Source of the DNA: Theobroma cacao
Lineage: Eukaryota > Streptophyta > Magnoliopsida > Malvales > Malvaceae
Assembly: GCF_000208745.1 (NCBI RefSeq)
Contig: NC_030858.1
Location: 1,825,728 to 1,889,727, forward strand
Direction of reading: 5' to 3'
Length of the DNA stretch: 64,000 nucleotides
The notes beneath the pieces are model-generated. The model did no database searches, was not told the DNA's origin, and was given only the letters and a program-made list of their open reading frames with translations. Position numbers and translations under genes: made by a program. Shown in pieces: positions 50,801 through 64,000 of this stretch (position 1 is the first letter of the stretch; the number at the start of each line of letters is the position of its first letter).

Positions 50801-53800
50801 AAAATTTGCACCCTGTTGACAGTAAAGCTGTGTCTGGTGCAATATAAAGCACCATACTTTTAAATCAAACATGAAAGCACAATAACTAAATAAATGGACC
50901 AAAATATATATTTGACCACACCCAAAACACTCAGACACACATCATCACTATAAATAACAATGACACGCTACATGTGGTTTTACCATCAAATAAAAAAATG
51001 TTTGCATGTTGTGAGAATCTAAATAGTAATTAGGACTGTATTTACGTCTGTCACATTACCAATAACCTGTATGCAACTATAAATAGTTGTACATTTTGTT
51101 CAATGTATCTTTTTCATTTGAGGTTGGTCAAGGTTCCGTCGAACTTCCTTCAAAAAAAAAAAAAAAGAAAAGATTCTGTGGAACTTGGCTAGGTCTATGT
51201 TGCATGGTTTTACCTCATTCCTTCTACTAATAATGACTTACTACTAATCGAAGACTTAAAAGAGGAGGATAACTAACTGTTTGTCAAAATAGCCATGATG
51301 CTATATAGTCAATAGTGAAAGCATGAACAGAATACCTCCTGACTTAAAATTTATTAATGGGACTTCTAGTTCCGGTTGATTTCAAATCAATGCCATGAAG
51401 GCTTATCAAATCTAGAGTCATTACGGATCAAAGAAAATGATGAAGTCAATTCCTCATTTAACGTTTAAATTTTATGTGTCTTAGTGTAAATAATTTCCAT
51501 GTGGAGTTTACCTCTATTTGACAAGTCAATTCTTTGGTATTTGAAGAGTTAATTGACGTTCAGTGAACAGCCTGCTTATCTTCTTGTCTGTGTGTTTCTA
51601 GCATGTAAAGGATTTTGGTTATAGTAACTTGTATGTGAAATTTTACTTGTTGTAAGTTGTAAACAATGTTTTTCTCCTTTTAATGTGGTATTAAGTTGCA
51701 ACTAGATTTCTTTGCTGTAGGTACTGTTTGATGTTGTTCCAGGCATAAAATTTCAGGATGCTATTGAATTGATTAGCATGCAGCCAATTGCTTCTACTCT
51801 TGAGGCCCAGAAAAGGTATTTATACTGAGTGATTTCACTCGATATTATTGTCATACTAGGGATATATGCTATTCCCAAAGCTTGATTTGATTTTGAAAGG
51901 CTTGTTGGGTGGTAGAAGTTTCAACTATGATGGTAGGCATTGCAGAGAATCAAATTTTGTTGCTTACTTGTACTGTGGTGGTGAATGTGGTTGGTTCAGG
52001 CTGTTGGATTTTACTTGTAGGTTTTGTATTTATTTGCTCTGGCCTTTAGATCAGAATAATGTTACTTCCTGTGATATTATTAGCTGAATATGCATTATTG
52101 ATTGTGTTTTACATAGGCAGTTGGTATTATTTAATCTGCCCCTGTAAAAAAGATATATAGAATTAAGAATGAATGTTATTGAAACTAAAATGTTATGCTA
52201 ACAGATTATAATGTTTCATTGGCACACAAATGATTCTTTGTTTTACATCAGCACAAATGCAATTTGTTTTGGTCTTTGTTGGTGGAGCACAATGCAGCCA
52301 ATTGTATGGGGGTAGTCTTGGTGCCAGACAGATGGTATATGATGCGGTTGTAAAGCATTTTTCTGATTTCATGTTTTTTCATGTTTTACTTAACATTTTT
52401 GTCCAATAAATTCAAGAGATGTCTACATCACTGAATTTGTGAAAGGGTGATACCTTTTATCTAAAAAATATTACATGGAATTCAACTATCTGGCTAAAGA
52501 TACTGCTCTTACAGCTTGCATTTTTATCAAGTTAGTATAAGAATAGGACGTTGAAACTATTTGAATGTGCCCTTAAACTGTCAACATATAAATTTACAAC
52601 TGGGCCTAGGTTGCCATAGCTTATGCTTGCTGTGCTTTCATATATAACATATCTCATTATTGCTGGCGGCTACTTATTCCACTTTGCGCACATTTTGTTT
52701 TTCCTGGTGTCACTTATGAAAAAGACCATTTTTTTCTCTACTATGATGTTTTTTTATTTACATTTCCTTAATGCGGTAGGATGCAAGATATTGAACTTAT
52801 GCACATGCGTTATGCTTTGGAATCAACTGTTCTTGCACTAGGAGCAATGGGAAGGAGCATGAATGGTGAAAAAGAGACTCATCAAGTGGCACTCTGTCAT
52901 TTGCAAGACCTAAAGAACCACTTGGCAGGCATAAAAAATATTCCACGCAAGGTATTCTGTTACGGTCTGCAGTTTTTGAAGAATTTTTGTTTTCTTGCTG
53001 GTGTTAATGTGGTGCTTTTCTTCATTGATGGAAAATTGCAAGTTTTCTTCAAAAACTTATATTGGATTGTAGATTATCTATAGAAATGTTTTCAGATGAT
53101 TATACATATATTAGACTCCTTTGCTAGTAACTCAATTATCATTATTTGCATTTAGCAAAATTTTAGGTTATACTTTTAGTTCTTCATATGGTTGATCATT
53201 TTTTGTTGTATTTGAATTCTTTAGTTTCCATTAGTGTTGTTAGACTTCCCATTATTTATTTTCGAAATTTAAATAATGTTGATTTTATTCACATGCAGAT
53301 ACTGATGGTGAATGTTATAATTTCACTTTTGCATATGGATGATATCTCTCTCAATTTGACACATTGTGCCTCACCTGAGAGCCTTTTTGAACTACCTGCT
53401 GAATGTGCTTGGGAACATATTGATTTAACTACTTATGAAGGGGGAAACAAAATGGTTATATCTTTCACAGGGTTGTTACTTGATATAGTACGTCATAATC
53501 TTCCATCAAGCATGACTGAGGAGGTATCCAATGATGGTTTAAGCATGTCTGCAAGGCAGGCCTTGGAATGGAGAATCTCAATGGGTCAAAGTTTCGTTGA
53601 AGATTTGGAATGGCGATTATCAATTTTGCAGCGCCTTCTCCCATTATCTGAACGGCCATGGAGTTGGAAGGAGGCATTGACTATATTACGAGCAGCCCCA
53701 TCCAAGCTACTTAACCTGTAAGCTTGATGATAACACTTTTGAAACAATTTGTTAATTCAACTAATTAAAAAGTGGTGTTGGAAGTGTGTTTCTCATTAAA

Positions 53801-56800
53801 ATAGCAGGGTTCATGTGATATCAACCTGTTAATCAAGTTTGTTAATTCTATATGGAAAAATATCTGTTTGAATTGGTAATCACCATCGATTGCTGCGGAA
53901 ATAACTTTTTAAGTTAAAAATGGTATCTCAGCATGATTTAGCAAGCTGCTAGCGTACAGCTTAATTGAGTTGGTTATATTTGGTGAGCCAAATCTTTGTT
54001 TTTAGAGGTTAAATTTCCTTTATGATCTTCATAATGCATTGAAACATTCTTAGAACATCTTCTTGGAGCATGTAAAGTAAAAACTATCTAGGAGAAAACT
54101 ATGGCATGATATAAATTGGAGTAGGAGTTGTAGTAGGAAAGTGGAAGTAATCCAATAAAGCATACTTCTCATATTTATGATTAATCATGCTTTTGGCTGT
54201 GAAAATATTGATTTTCCCTTATAGATTATCAATAAAACTTAGAATGTGTATTGAGGTTCTCTTATATTTTTCTTTGTCAGTTGCATGCAAAGAGCGAAAT
54301 ATGACATTGGAGAAGAGGCAGTTCATCGATTTTCATTATCTGCAGAAGATAGAGCCACCCTTGAATTAGCTGAGTGGGTAGATAGTGCATTTAGAGAACT
54401 GCATGTAAGTGTAAGATCAGTTACCAAATAACTTCTTCAGATATGCTTTCACATTGTTTTTTTCCACAATACTCTTTATGGCTTAGGGATTTTTTTAATG
54501 GTACTTGAAAACTATCTTCTTTAACACACTTGTGGAGGGTAATTTTATTGGGAATTAGTTTGAGTCAGGTTTCATTTCACAATTTTCTATGTATATCAGG
54601 CTGTGGGTTTTTTTAGTTCTAAGTAGGTTCAAGCAATGTCAGAGCAAAATGCTGGATATTCCCTTGTTAGGATGATTGAGAGATGAACTTTTTGTAATCA
54701 AATAAGGGTTTGGCATGCTAAGTCTGGTTTGAGAATAGGTGATGAGAACAACTGGGTCTGTCTCAGTGATTTGTGCATCCCTTTAGGGGTATCTTCCAGC
54801 AGGGCCTAGGTTCTAGCCCCACCTCCAGGAAAGTTCCAAGGGGCTTTGTGCCCAATTAATCTAGCAAAAAACAAGTATTGGTCATTAGAAAGTAAGTTAT
54901 ACTCTTTTAAGCTTTTTTATTTGAAATAGTTGGTTATTTGTTTTCATAAAGATTGCATCGGGAATGTTCCAAGGTTTTGGGATTAAAATATGACTTGGGA
55001 AGGCAGAATATGTTGTGAAATCCTATTAAACTTTCTTGGTTATAGGCCATCTAATTAGAGGTTGCATGTGTGTGTGTGTTTCCTGGCAACATGGTTATTT
55101 CCCTCTCTGGTTGACCCATGATATGAATATGAGATCTTACTTGTTCCTAGTGTATATATTGTGCTTTGCTTTGTAGATATTACTGCTTATTGGCTTATTA
55201 CTCCAACAGGATTTGATGACAATTTTGAAATGATCAATTTAGCCATCTTGACGTTTGCAGCCACCTATATTTTGAGTGATGATTTTGACATCATTAAAAC
55301 GCTCTTAGGAAAATAAATTGATGTGGGGCGTGGAGGTGATGAACTAAGAATGTTTTCTGGGGAAATCATGGAAAATATTCTCTTTTAGAGTGTTTTGTGT
55401 GGAAATCTCTGTTATTTTCTGGCTGTGCTTGGCGGACTCAGTTTTAAGTTAACAATATAATGATTTGATGATTTCCAGAACTTTTAGGGGTTGTTTCAAA
55501 TTTGAGATTTTGTTTCCATAAATGGAATTTTGGGATTGGTCTTCTCCTTAAGGGTTTGATTGTTAATTCTTGTAAGCAATTTATTACCATATCCTATTTG
55601 CTAATACAGATTGAGCCAGTTCTCAGATTTTCCATGTGTTCTCTTAGGAACCATGATTCTGTTTGGTTTCTATTAAGTGAAGTCCAATCTGCACTTATAT
55701 TAAGATCTATCATCATGCTTTTTGATTTTAGTCAAAATTTTTTGTAATGAGGTCTGCTTCCTTACCACTTTGAGATATATGGTTATTTGCTGTTTTTACC
55801 ATATATTTGCTTTTAGAAGATTGTGGCCTGAGATATTGAAGTGAATCAAACTAGTTTTTTTCCTTCAATAACGATACTGATAAGAAAGTTATGCATGACT
55901 TTTTGGATAGTTGACGAGAATGTTTCTTCCTAGAAAAGCATCGCTGCACTGGGCATGGGGGTGCCCTCTCTGAGGTGGCAGAGAAATTAGTGACCCTGTA
56001 TTTCTAGTAGATTGCTGCAATTGTTGTAACAAATAAGAAACAGAAGTCATTTGCTGATGCAAATTATCTTTTTTCTGTGGTGCACAGGACTTGGTTTTTT
56101 GAGACCCTTCCCTTTCCCGTTATTACCCCTGTGAAAAACTCCCCAGCTCATGTATGTGATTGTGCAGGTAGCAAAAGCAGTGTCTCGTGCAGCTGATGGG
56201 ACTTCTCTGGTACAGGATCTGGATTTTTCTTCATTGCGCTCTCAATTAGGTCCTTTGGCTACAGTGAGTGCTTACTTACATTATTGACTCTTTCTTCTCC
56301 TTTTCATATCTCCAGTTTGGAAAATGTTAGATCTTGTCCTTTTTCCTGCCAGATTCTTCTGTGCATTGATGTTGCTGCAACTTCAGCAAGGTCTGCCAAT
56401 ATGTCTCAACAGCTTCTAGATCAGGCAATTCTTCAGTATACTTTATGTTTGTTACAATCTAGTGTTATCTTTTCCATTAATATTAGAAATTTAACATAAT
56501 TTCTTTAATATCTAGTTGGCCATATTGATTATTAAGTTTTGTTGTTATCATTATAAGAAATTTTATGGAACTAACTTTTCTCCTCTTCCAGTTCTTTTGG
56601 CAATTCCTTATAGCATTGAGTGATAATTGTAGCCAAAACAACATTCTTTTACTATCAATGTGACTGATCTTCAACAGAAAGCATATTTCATGCTCTTCTC
56701 AATGAAAATTTCCATTCCCAACACTGACGTGCCATAGCAAGTAAGAATTAGCTCAGCTCAGGTGAACAGACAGAAGAAAGGCAAGACAGATTGACTTACT

Positions 56801-59800
56801 GGTCACTTCTCTGCTGACACTATATCGCTTTTAGAGTGAAATAGAGAGGATTGCTATCTCATAGGAGGAGAGCTCAACTTGAATATAAGCCCACTACATA
56901 TCCCAAACTAAATCAATGTCGGATAGCAGCACTTAATCCTACCTCTCATGCATTGGCCCCATAGAACAATTGAGAGGAATGAGCCTATGACTTGGAGTAA
57001 ATAAGAGGAGCAACAAACAACTCAGGTTCCAATACCATGTTAAGCTTTCCTACTGAACCCAATTAATAGTATGTGGAAAGGTCAACTTGAATTGAGGCTG
57101 CGCAAACCCCAAACTAAACCATTGTGGTATTTAGGATAACATCATTGAACATGTTCTTATATTAAGTATGACTTGTTAAGTGAGATTTGAGTATGAAACA
57201 AAAACAGTTTTTGATTTACGTCATTGTTCATGATCTTATGTTCTTGTGGCCGGAAAAACACTTTTAGGCTCTAACTTTTGTTTCTACTTCTAATTTAATG
57301 AGATTCTCATGTATTAATTGATGTGTTTAGTTTTATACATGTTGTTATTGACTGTTGACTCTGTTCATGTTCAGGCTCAAGTTATGTTATCTGAGATATA
57401 TCCAGGAGGTTCTCCAAAGGTGGGTTCTACTTACTGGGATCAGATCCATGAAGTCGGAGTTATTTCTGTATTACGACGTGTCCTCAAACGACTGTATGAG
57501 TTCTTGGAACAGGTAAGTATTTGAATATTTTCAAATGCTCTTTTTTGCTTGCAGTTACCTCTTGCCTCCCTATCCCCTCTCTCTTTCATATGGTGCTTTT
57601 CTTGGGAGATAATTGCAGGATTTCTGATTCTTCTGTGTGACCTTTTCTTCCAGGATAGTCCTCCAGCCCTTCAGGCCATTCTGACAGGGGAGATCTCTAT
57701 TTCATCAACTAAGGACTCTCATCGACAGGGACAAAGAGAACGTGCTCTTGCACTGCTACATCAGATGATTGAAGATGCTCATATGGGCAAGCGACAATTT
57801 CTTAGTGGTACTTACTCTCTTTTAGGTTTTTCAGTGAAAAGGATCCTACACAATGTTTTCCTGGTGGTGCTGTTGTTCTTTGATGTTTGCTGCAGTAAAT
57901 GTGTTCCTATGGTTCTCATGTGTCCTTGTGCTGTGAAACCTTAGGTAAGCTTCACAATCTAGCGAGAGCTATTGCCGATGAAGAAATGGAAGTAAATTTC
58001 ACTAAAGGAGAAGGACCAGGTACCGATAGGAAAGTACAGTCCAGTCTTGACAAGGATGGGGTTCTTGGGCTTGGGTTAAAAGCTGTCAAACAGACATCAT
58101 CAACTTCCATGGCTGGAGATAGTAGTATGCAGCCTGTTGGTTATGATATGAAGGATAGTGGGAAGAGACTGTTTGGTCCTTTAAGTGCAAAGCCCACAAC
58201 CTATTTATCACAATTTATTCTCCATATTGCTGCAATTGGTGACATAGTGGATGGAACAGATACAACTCATGATTTTAACTTTTTCTCACTTGTATATGAG
58301 TGGCCTAAAGATGTAAGAATTTTTCTTTCCCTGCTTCCTAGATTATTTTCCTGAAGCAGAGTATGTTGCCATGCTTTTCAATGTTTTCTTGTCATGTTGT
58401 CAATAGCTTTCTTCTTTTTTCTGGATGGAATAGCATAGTTAAGGATCCCTCTGTTTCTGTTGTTTATTTTGTTTGAGTTGAATGCAAGGATAATTTGGGA
58501 ATGATATTTTATTGTACCCAAGAAAAGGCAAGAGTGAACGTTAGTAATAATAGCCTTAGCTGATTAGCTTGATTTCTTTCCTACATACAAAAATATTCAT
58601 TGTTTACCATTTTGCTTTTCAGCTTTTAACTCGTTTGGTCTTCGACCGAGGCAGCACAGATGCAGCTGGCAAAGTAGCAGAAATAATGTCTGCTGACTTT
58701 GTTCATGAAGTGATTTCAGCATGTGTACCTCCAGTTTATCCTCCGCGGTCTGGTCATGGATGGGCATGCATTCCCGTTATTCCCACATGTCCTACTAGTT
58801 GTTCAGAAAATAAAGCACTTTCTCCTTCTGCTAAAGAAGCTAAGCCTAGCTGTTATAGTCGTTCCTCTGCAACACCTGGGATCCCTCTGTACCCTCTCCA
58901 ACTGGATATAATAAAACATTTAGTTAAAATATCTCCTGTCAGGGCTGTCTTGGCATGTGTTTTTGGAAGCAGTATGTTATACAGCGGCAGTGACTCTAGT
59001 ATATCTAGCTCCTTGAATGATGACTTAATGCAGGCCCCTGATGCTGATCGGTTGTTTTACGAGTTTGCTCTCGATCAATCTGAAAGGTGCCATACATGCC
59101 TGGCAGAATGTTAATGCACTTGTATCTCTTTTACTTCAGAACTTTGTTTAATTTTCACTCTTTTCTGGAGCAGGTTCCCAACTTTGAATAGATGGATACA
59201 AATGCAGACTAACCTTCACCGGGTTTCAGAATTTGCTGTTACAGCTAGGCAAAGAGCTGATGATGGCAAGGTTAAACCCGAAACAAGAACTGTTATTAAG
59301 AGGCTGCGTGAACCTGATAGTGACACTGAGTCAGAAGTTGATGAAATCGTTGGTAACTCTAACATCTCAACATCCTTGGACCTCAATGCTATAGATAGCA
59401 TTTCTCCAGACCCATGGCATGATTGCTTAAAACCTGAAACAGCTGAAGTTGATAGTACAGTTTTTCTTTCTTTTGGTTTGGAGAATGAAGATCCATATGA
59501 GAAAGCTGTGGAACGGTACTATCCTTTCCTTTACGTTTTTTGTCCAATATTGTGACATTTAATGTATTACTTTTCAGTTGCAAATGATTTTTATTTTTAC
59601 GAGTGTCACCATATGAGGTTTCAGTTTTGGTAGTGATACAAAACTTACACCCTTATTTTGAGGAACAAAGATTTGAGGTTTCAGTTTTGGTAGTGATACA
59701 AAACTTACACCCTTATTTTGAGGAACAAAGAATTGAGCTTAGCGGCAGTTATGAATGGTATTTATCATTTGCTGCAATTGGAATGTCATACTACTTATCA

Positions 59801-62800
59801 ATATTTTTTTCCTCTTTATCAGATTGATTGATGAAGGAAAACTAATGGATGCTCTTGCACTCTCTGATCGCTTTCTACGTAATGGAGCCTCAGACCGGTT
59901 GCTTCAACTACTAATTGAACGTGGAGAAGAAAACCATTCAACCTCTGAGCAGTCTCAAGGTTATGGGGGGCATGGCATCTGGAGCAATAGTTGGCAGTAT
60001 TGCCTGCGGTTGAAGGATAAACAACTGGCAGCTGGACTTGCCCTCAAGTATGTAAAAGCTCTCATCTTTTTTCTCTGCTGTAATGATGCATGCTTAATGT
60101 AATTGTAATAAGTGATTGATTATTTTGTGCAGTTTGAGGCTACACAGAAGGGCTAGAAAGAATGATTTGTTTCTAATCCATTGTAGTCATTTTCTCCATG
60201 ATATCTGATACCTAAGATCTCTAAACTTGGACTTTTGCTACTTTGCATGGTAGGGCCAGAAACATGTATGTTTTTGTCACTTTATGGTACTGGCAAGATA
60301 CTTTTGTTCCTTGAAATCCTGATTAATTATATCTGGGCACACCTTGTTTTGATTAAGAAAAATTTTTGCTCTTTTTGCTGTTTCATGTCAGTCGATCTCA
60401 CAATTTGAAAATCACCAAAAGTTCGTTTTCTATAGGAGTTGGACAGCTGGGATGAGTGTCAAAGGTATTGTTTGTGGGCCTTGATGAGGCAAGAAAAGAC
60501 TAGTATATGTGGGTGTCAAAATAGAAGGTGGCTATTCTAGGGATGTTTAGGGTGTAAGAATGTATATCCCTTGTCAACATCCATCTGCCAACAAAACCCA
60601 GCTGCTTGCTTTCTAAGAGATCCTTACAAACTAGACTACAATAAATAAGAGCAGTTGACAAAGTATCCCATTTAGGCTTTACACTGATCGGGATTGAGTA
60701 TAGCTAACCTTCATCTTTAAGCATTATTTTTCTCAAGCCTGTTTCAGCCACTAGCAATAATGTCATTCATGCTTTAATTGCAATGCATGCAAGATTTATA
60801 GTTTTCCTAGACTTGTGGACTCTCCCTCAAATTTCAATTTCTTTCCCCAGGTGCATGCACAGATGGGAACTTGATGCTGCTTTGGATGTTCTAACCATGT
60901 GCAGCTGCCACCTGCCTCAAAGTGATCCAGTTAGGAATGAGGTTCTGGATTTGATTAGTAATTTGCTTTGTTTTTTCTTACTGCTGGAACTTGTGTTCTT
61001 GTTTCCCCTTATAGAAGCTGGTTGATATGATTTCTCTGCATTGTTGCATTAATTACTGGGTAAATGACGTATTCTTTCGGTTTTGCAGGTCTTGCAAAGA
61101 AGACAAGCTTTGCAGAGGTACAGCCATATATTAAGTGTAGATCATCACCATGGAAGCTGGCAAGAGGTTGTAGTTCTTTTGTGGCTGAACTGAATGAGAA
61201 AGTGGTAAATGTTTCATACTTGACTTTAACTTACCCTTCTTGTGCGTCTTCCTATTCCTGGAAATGTCAGGTTGAAGCTGAGTGTAAGCAAGATCCTGAA
61301 GGCTTAGCACTAAGATTAGCTGGGAAAGGAGCTGTTTCTGCTGCCTTAGAAGTAGCTGAAAGTGCTGGATTATCAACAGAATTGCGGAGAGAACTTCAGG
61401 GCCGACAGCTTGTGAAGCTTCTGACAGCAGATCCTTTGAATGGTGGAGGTCCTGCAGAAGCTTCACGTTTTTTATCATCACTACGTGACTCTGATGATGC
61501 TCTACCAGTTGCTATGGGTGCAATGCAGCTATTACCCAACCTACGGTCAAAGCAACTTCTTGTAATTAATTATTTTCATCAGCCTCTATTTTGGGATATT
61601 GTGTCCTGTAAGTTACATTAAGGTTGAAAAAAATTGTAAGTGATACGTCTCTGTCCTTTTGTAAAGGTTCACTTCTTCTTGAAGCGACGAGATGGGAATC
61701 TGTCAGATGTTGAGGTTTCTCGACTTAACTCGTGGGCTTTAGGTCTTCGTGTTCTGGCTGCCTTGCCATTGCCATGGCAGCAACGATGTTCTTCCTTGCA
61801 TGAGCACCCGCACTTAATATTGGAGGTTCTGCTGATGAGGAAACAACTGCAGTCGGCCTCTCTGGTATTATACTTAAAGAACATTTTAGATGCCTTTTCC
61901 AGCTTTTTATTTCAAATAACATTTTGTAGTTTCTAGATAATTCCATTCATGGTTACATGAGAGGTTGACTACTGGTTCCTGGTTCCTCATCTTGTATCTG
62001 GAGAGCAAAGATTATGCAACTTCCTTTTTGTTTCTTCTTTCACTTTTTCTTTCATTGGAATTTTTTTTTGGCTTATATCCCCATCAGCTGAATCCTGAAT
62101 CCTGTATTTGGTAATCTGTCTGACAGATCCTTAAAGAGTTTCCTTCATTGAGAGACAACAGTGTAATCATATCATATGCTGCCAAAGCTATTGCTGTCAG
62201 TATTAGCTCTCCAATTCGGGAGCCACGGATATCTGTTTCTGGAACAAGGCCAAAACCAAAACCAAGATTAGGTGTACCTGCAAGGTCATCCTTCACTAGT
62301 AGTTTAAGCAACTTGCAAAAAGAGGCTCGTAGAGCTTTTTCTTGGACTCCACGTAATACTGGGGACAAGACTGCCTCCAAAGATGTTTATCGGAAGAGAA
62401 AGAATTCTGGTTTGTCACCTTCTGATAGAGTTGTGTGGGAAGCAATGGCTGGGATTCAAGAGGATCGTGTATCATCATATGCAGATGGGCAAGAACGGTT
62501 TCCTTCTGTCTCAATTGCTGAGGAATGGATGCTAACGGGTGATACTGGTAAAGATGACATTGTTCGAACATCTCACAGATATGAAAGTTCCCCTGACATT
62601 ATTCTCTTCAAGGTGTGGTAATGGAATGGGAAAATATGTTTTAATTAATGTGGCTGAACTGTGTGTGGAAAATTTCTATTTGTTTCTAGCTCAAAAGTTG
62701 TGGTGCAAACCCTGGTAGAAGTACTTCAGTTCTCTGGGAATGTTTATGCTACCTCATTGTGGGATCAGATAGATCAGATCTCCAGTGTTGAGTATTTTCA

Positions 62801-64000
62801 TAACAAATTTTCTGTGTATGTATGTTAAGAGGAAAATTCATGTTAGGCTTTTATTTTAAACCAACTACATTAGTTTGTAGTATTCCTAGGCTTTTAGAGT
62901 GCTTGGAGATGGTGTTGAAATATAAGTGCAATTTGTGGCACCTTTTTTTTATTATTATTATGTTCTTGTTCTTTGGACCTTTTGATCTGCTGATTCTTCA
63001 TTTTCCTTGTTTCTAGGCACTGCTTTCCTTATGTTCTGATGAGTTTGTGTCTGCCAAAAGTGCCCTTGAATTATGTGTTAATCAGATGAAGTCTGTTTTG
63101 GGGTCCCAGCAGTTGCCTGAGAATGCATCTATGGAAACAATTGGTCGAGCATATCACGCCACAGAGACATTTGTCCAGGTATTTGGCTACCCTGAGCCCT
63201 TCAACTGCCAATAGCTAGAAGTAATTATATTCCTGATTCTGGTTTTCTTGTATTTTAAATGCCACAGCAACCAAAGCAATGATGTATATTTTTTTGTTTT
63301 AACTTGCATACAGAGCGCGGATAATTATCCAAGTTAGTTATCAATCTTGTCTTATGTTGAATGTGCAGGGACTAATATATGCTAAATCACTGCTGAGAAA
63401 ACTTACTGGGGGCAATGATCTCGCCATTAATTCTGAAAGAAGCAGGGATGCTGATGATACATCCTCTGATGCTGGTAGCTCGAGTGTTGGTAGTCAGTCC
63501 ACGGATGAGTTATCTGAAGTTTTGTCACAAGCAGATGTTTGGCTGGGACGTGCTGAGCTTCTTCAAAGTCTTCTAGGGTCAGGAATAGCTGCTTCTCTTG
63601 ATGATATTGCTGACAAGGAGTCATCTGCCCATCTCCGTGACAGGTTGATTGTTGATGAACGGTACAGCATGGCTGTCTATACTTGCAAGAAGTGTAAGGT
63701 AACTATATTGTGCAGAGATTCTAGTACTTAATTCTACTGTTCTGTTTGGATGTCTTGGGGTTTTAAATAATTGTATGTATCTCAGATTGATGTTTTTCCT
63801 GTGTGGAATGCGTGGGGACTTGCTTTGATTCGGATGGAGCACTATGCACAAGCTCGTGTAAAGTTCAAGTATGTTTAGATATATTTTAATTGTTATTATT
63901 CAGTAAGCAAGGAGAATATAAGGGCTTCTTTGGATTCATGTGATGCTGAAGTCGTTGATATTCTTTCGCTTATTTATGGCTCAGGCAAGCTCTTCAATTG
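47885..64000 (+). CDS. Giant spastizin/ZFYVE26-like protein, partial at right edge
   Basis: Twenty-six exons: 47885-48807, 49172-49316, 49838-50116, 50251-50418, 50514-50729, 51721-51815, 52780-52951, 53299-53717, 54281-54404, 56168-56263, 56353-56424, 57375-57512, 57654-57807, 57945-58312, 58623-59086, 59174-59515, 59823-60047, 60851-60941, 61089-61166, 61271-61561, 61667-61864, 62127-62612, 63017-63178, 63369-63698, 63786-63868, 63985-64000. The frame holds throughout, giving 2045 residues so far. The protein is helical, with no signal peptide or membrane segment. It matches my memory of plant proteins annotated as zinc finger FYVE domain-containing protein 26 homologues (Arabidopsis At2g25730, about 2,500 residues), especially [20 protein letters not shown] and the late AWGLAL...AR.KF.QAL segment. 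Animal spastizin acts with spatacsin and AP-5 in lysosome recycling. No FYVE finger is seen, only CKKCK at about residue 2008. Start is ATG 47885 before [10 protein letters not shown]. Intron 11 uses a GC donor. Confidence 0.7.
54730..54870 (+). mobile_element. Possible SINE head in intron 9 of the spastizin-like gene
   Basis: CTGTCTCAGTGATTTG resembles a Pol III A box, and about 48 nt later GGTTCTAGCCC matches the B box at 10 of 11 positions. This is the best tRNA-derived candidate in the window and lies in a 1.76-kb intron, in the same sense as the gene. A tail of A residues may follow near 54870. Target duplication not established. Confidence 0.45.
59611..59730. repeat. Near-perfect 60-bp tandem duplication in intron 16 of the spastizin-like gene
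   Basis: Bases 59611-59670 and 59671-59730 are identical except for one base (ATA versus ATT near the start). Each unit runs from GAGGTTTCAGTTTTGG to GAGGAACAAAG. The 59/60 identity points to a recent duplication or an assembly artefact. It lies wholly in the intron between exons 16 and 17. Confidence 0.97.

Noticed and set aside
1..64000. CRISPR arrays, operons, rRNA genes, phage or LTR-retrotransposon coding regions
   Set aside because: None seen. There are no regularly spaced identical repeats with unique spacers, no reverse transcriptase or integrase motifs in the open frames, and no rRNA sequence.

Overview
The window is nuclear DNA from a flowering plant, almost certainly a core eudicot. 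It has spliced genes with GT-AG introns, AT-rich intergenic DNA, a eukaryotic tRNA-Asp gene, and plant-only families (DCL4, an EDR2-type PH-START protein, a KC1-type potassium channel, an LRR receptor kinase). I cannot name the species from sequence alone. The gene models below were assembled by hand: exon boundaries were placed on splice dinucleotides and the reading phase was checked across every junction.

Layout. 1-6244 (-): 5' half of DICER-LIKE 4, running off the left edge. 7779-7850 (-): tRNA-Asp(GUC). 8007-8912 (+): intronless uroporphyrinogen-III-synthase-family gene. 9504-12790 (-): two-exon LRR receptor-like kinase with an atypical kinase domain. 16965-30038 (-): 21-exon EDR2-like gene (PH, START, EDR2_C). 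35517-36041 (+): small single-exon protein ending in a PNRC-like proline motif. 37284-38704 (+): three-exon 88-residue helical protein. 39008-46426 (-): 13-exon KC1/KAT3-type Shaker channel subunit. 47885-64000 (+): 26 visible exons of a very large protein resembling plant spastizin/ZFYVE26 homologues, running off the right edge.

Between the genes lie AT-rich stretches holding an apparent family of inverted-repeat elements (about 34.0, 34.95, 45.2 and 47.1 kb), a 93-bp tandem array (7.43-7.70 kb), a diverged 123-bp duplication (36.49 kb), a near-perfect 60-bp duplication (59.61 kb) and several possible tRNA-derived SINE heads.

The genes do not form a pathway. They cover small-RNA production (DCL4), possible tetrapyrrole chemistry, receptor signalling, lipid-linked membrane signalling (EDR2-like), K+ channel modulation (KC1) and probable endolysosomal trafficking (spastizin-like). 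I see no operon, CRISPR array, phage or gene cluster, and nothing that amounts to a new multi-gene system. The points most worth checking are a possible poison exon, a GC-AG intron, the apparent loss of the FYVE finger, the degenerate kinase and the PNRC-like protein.
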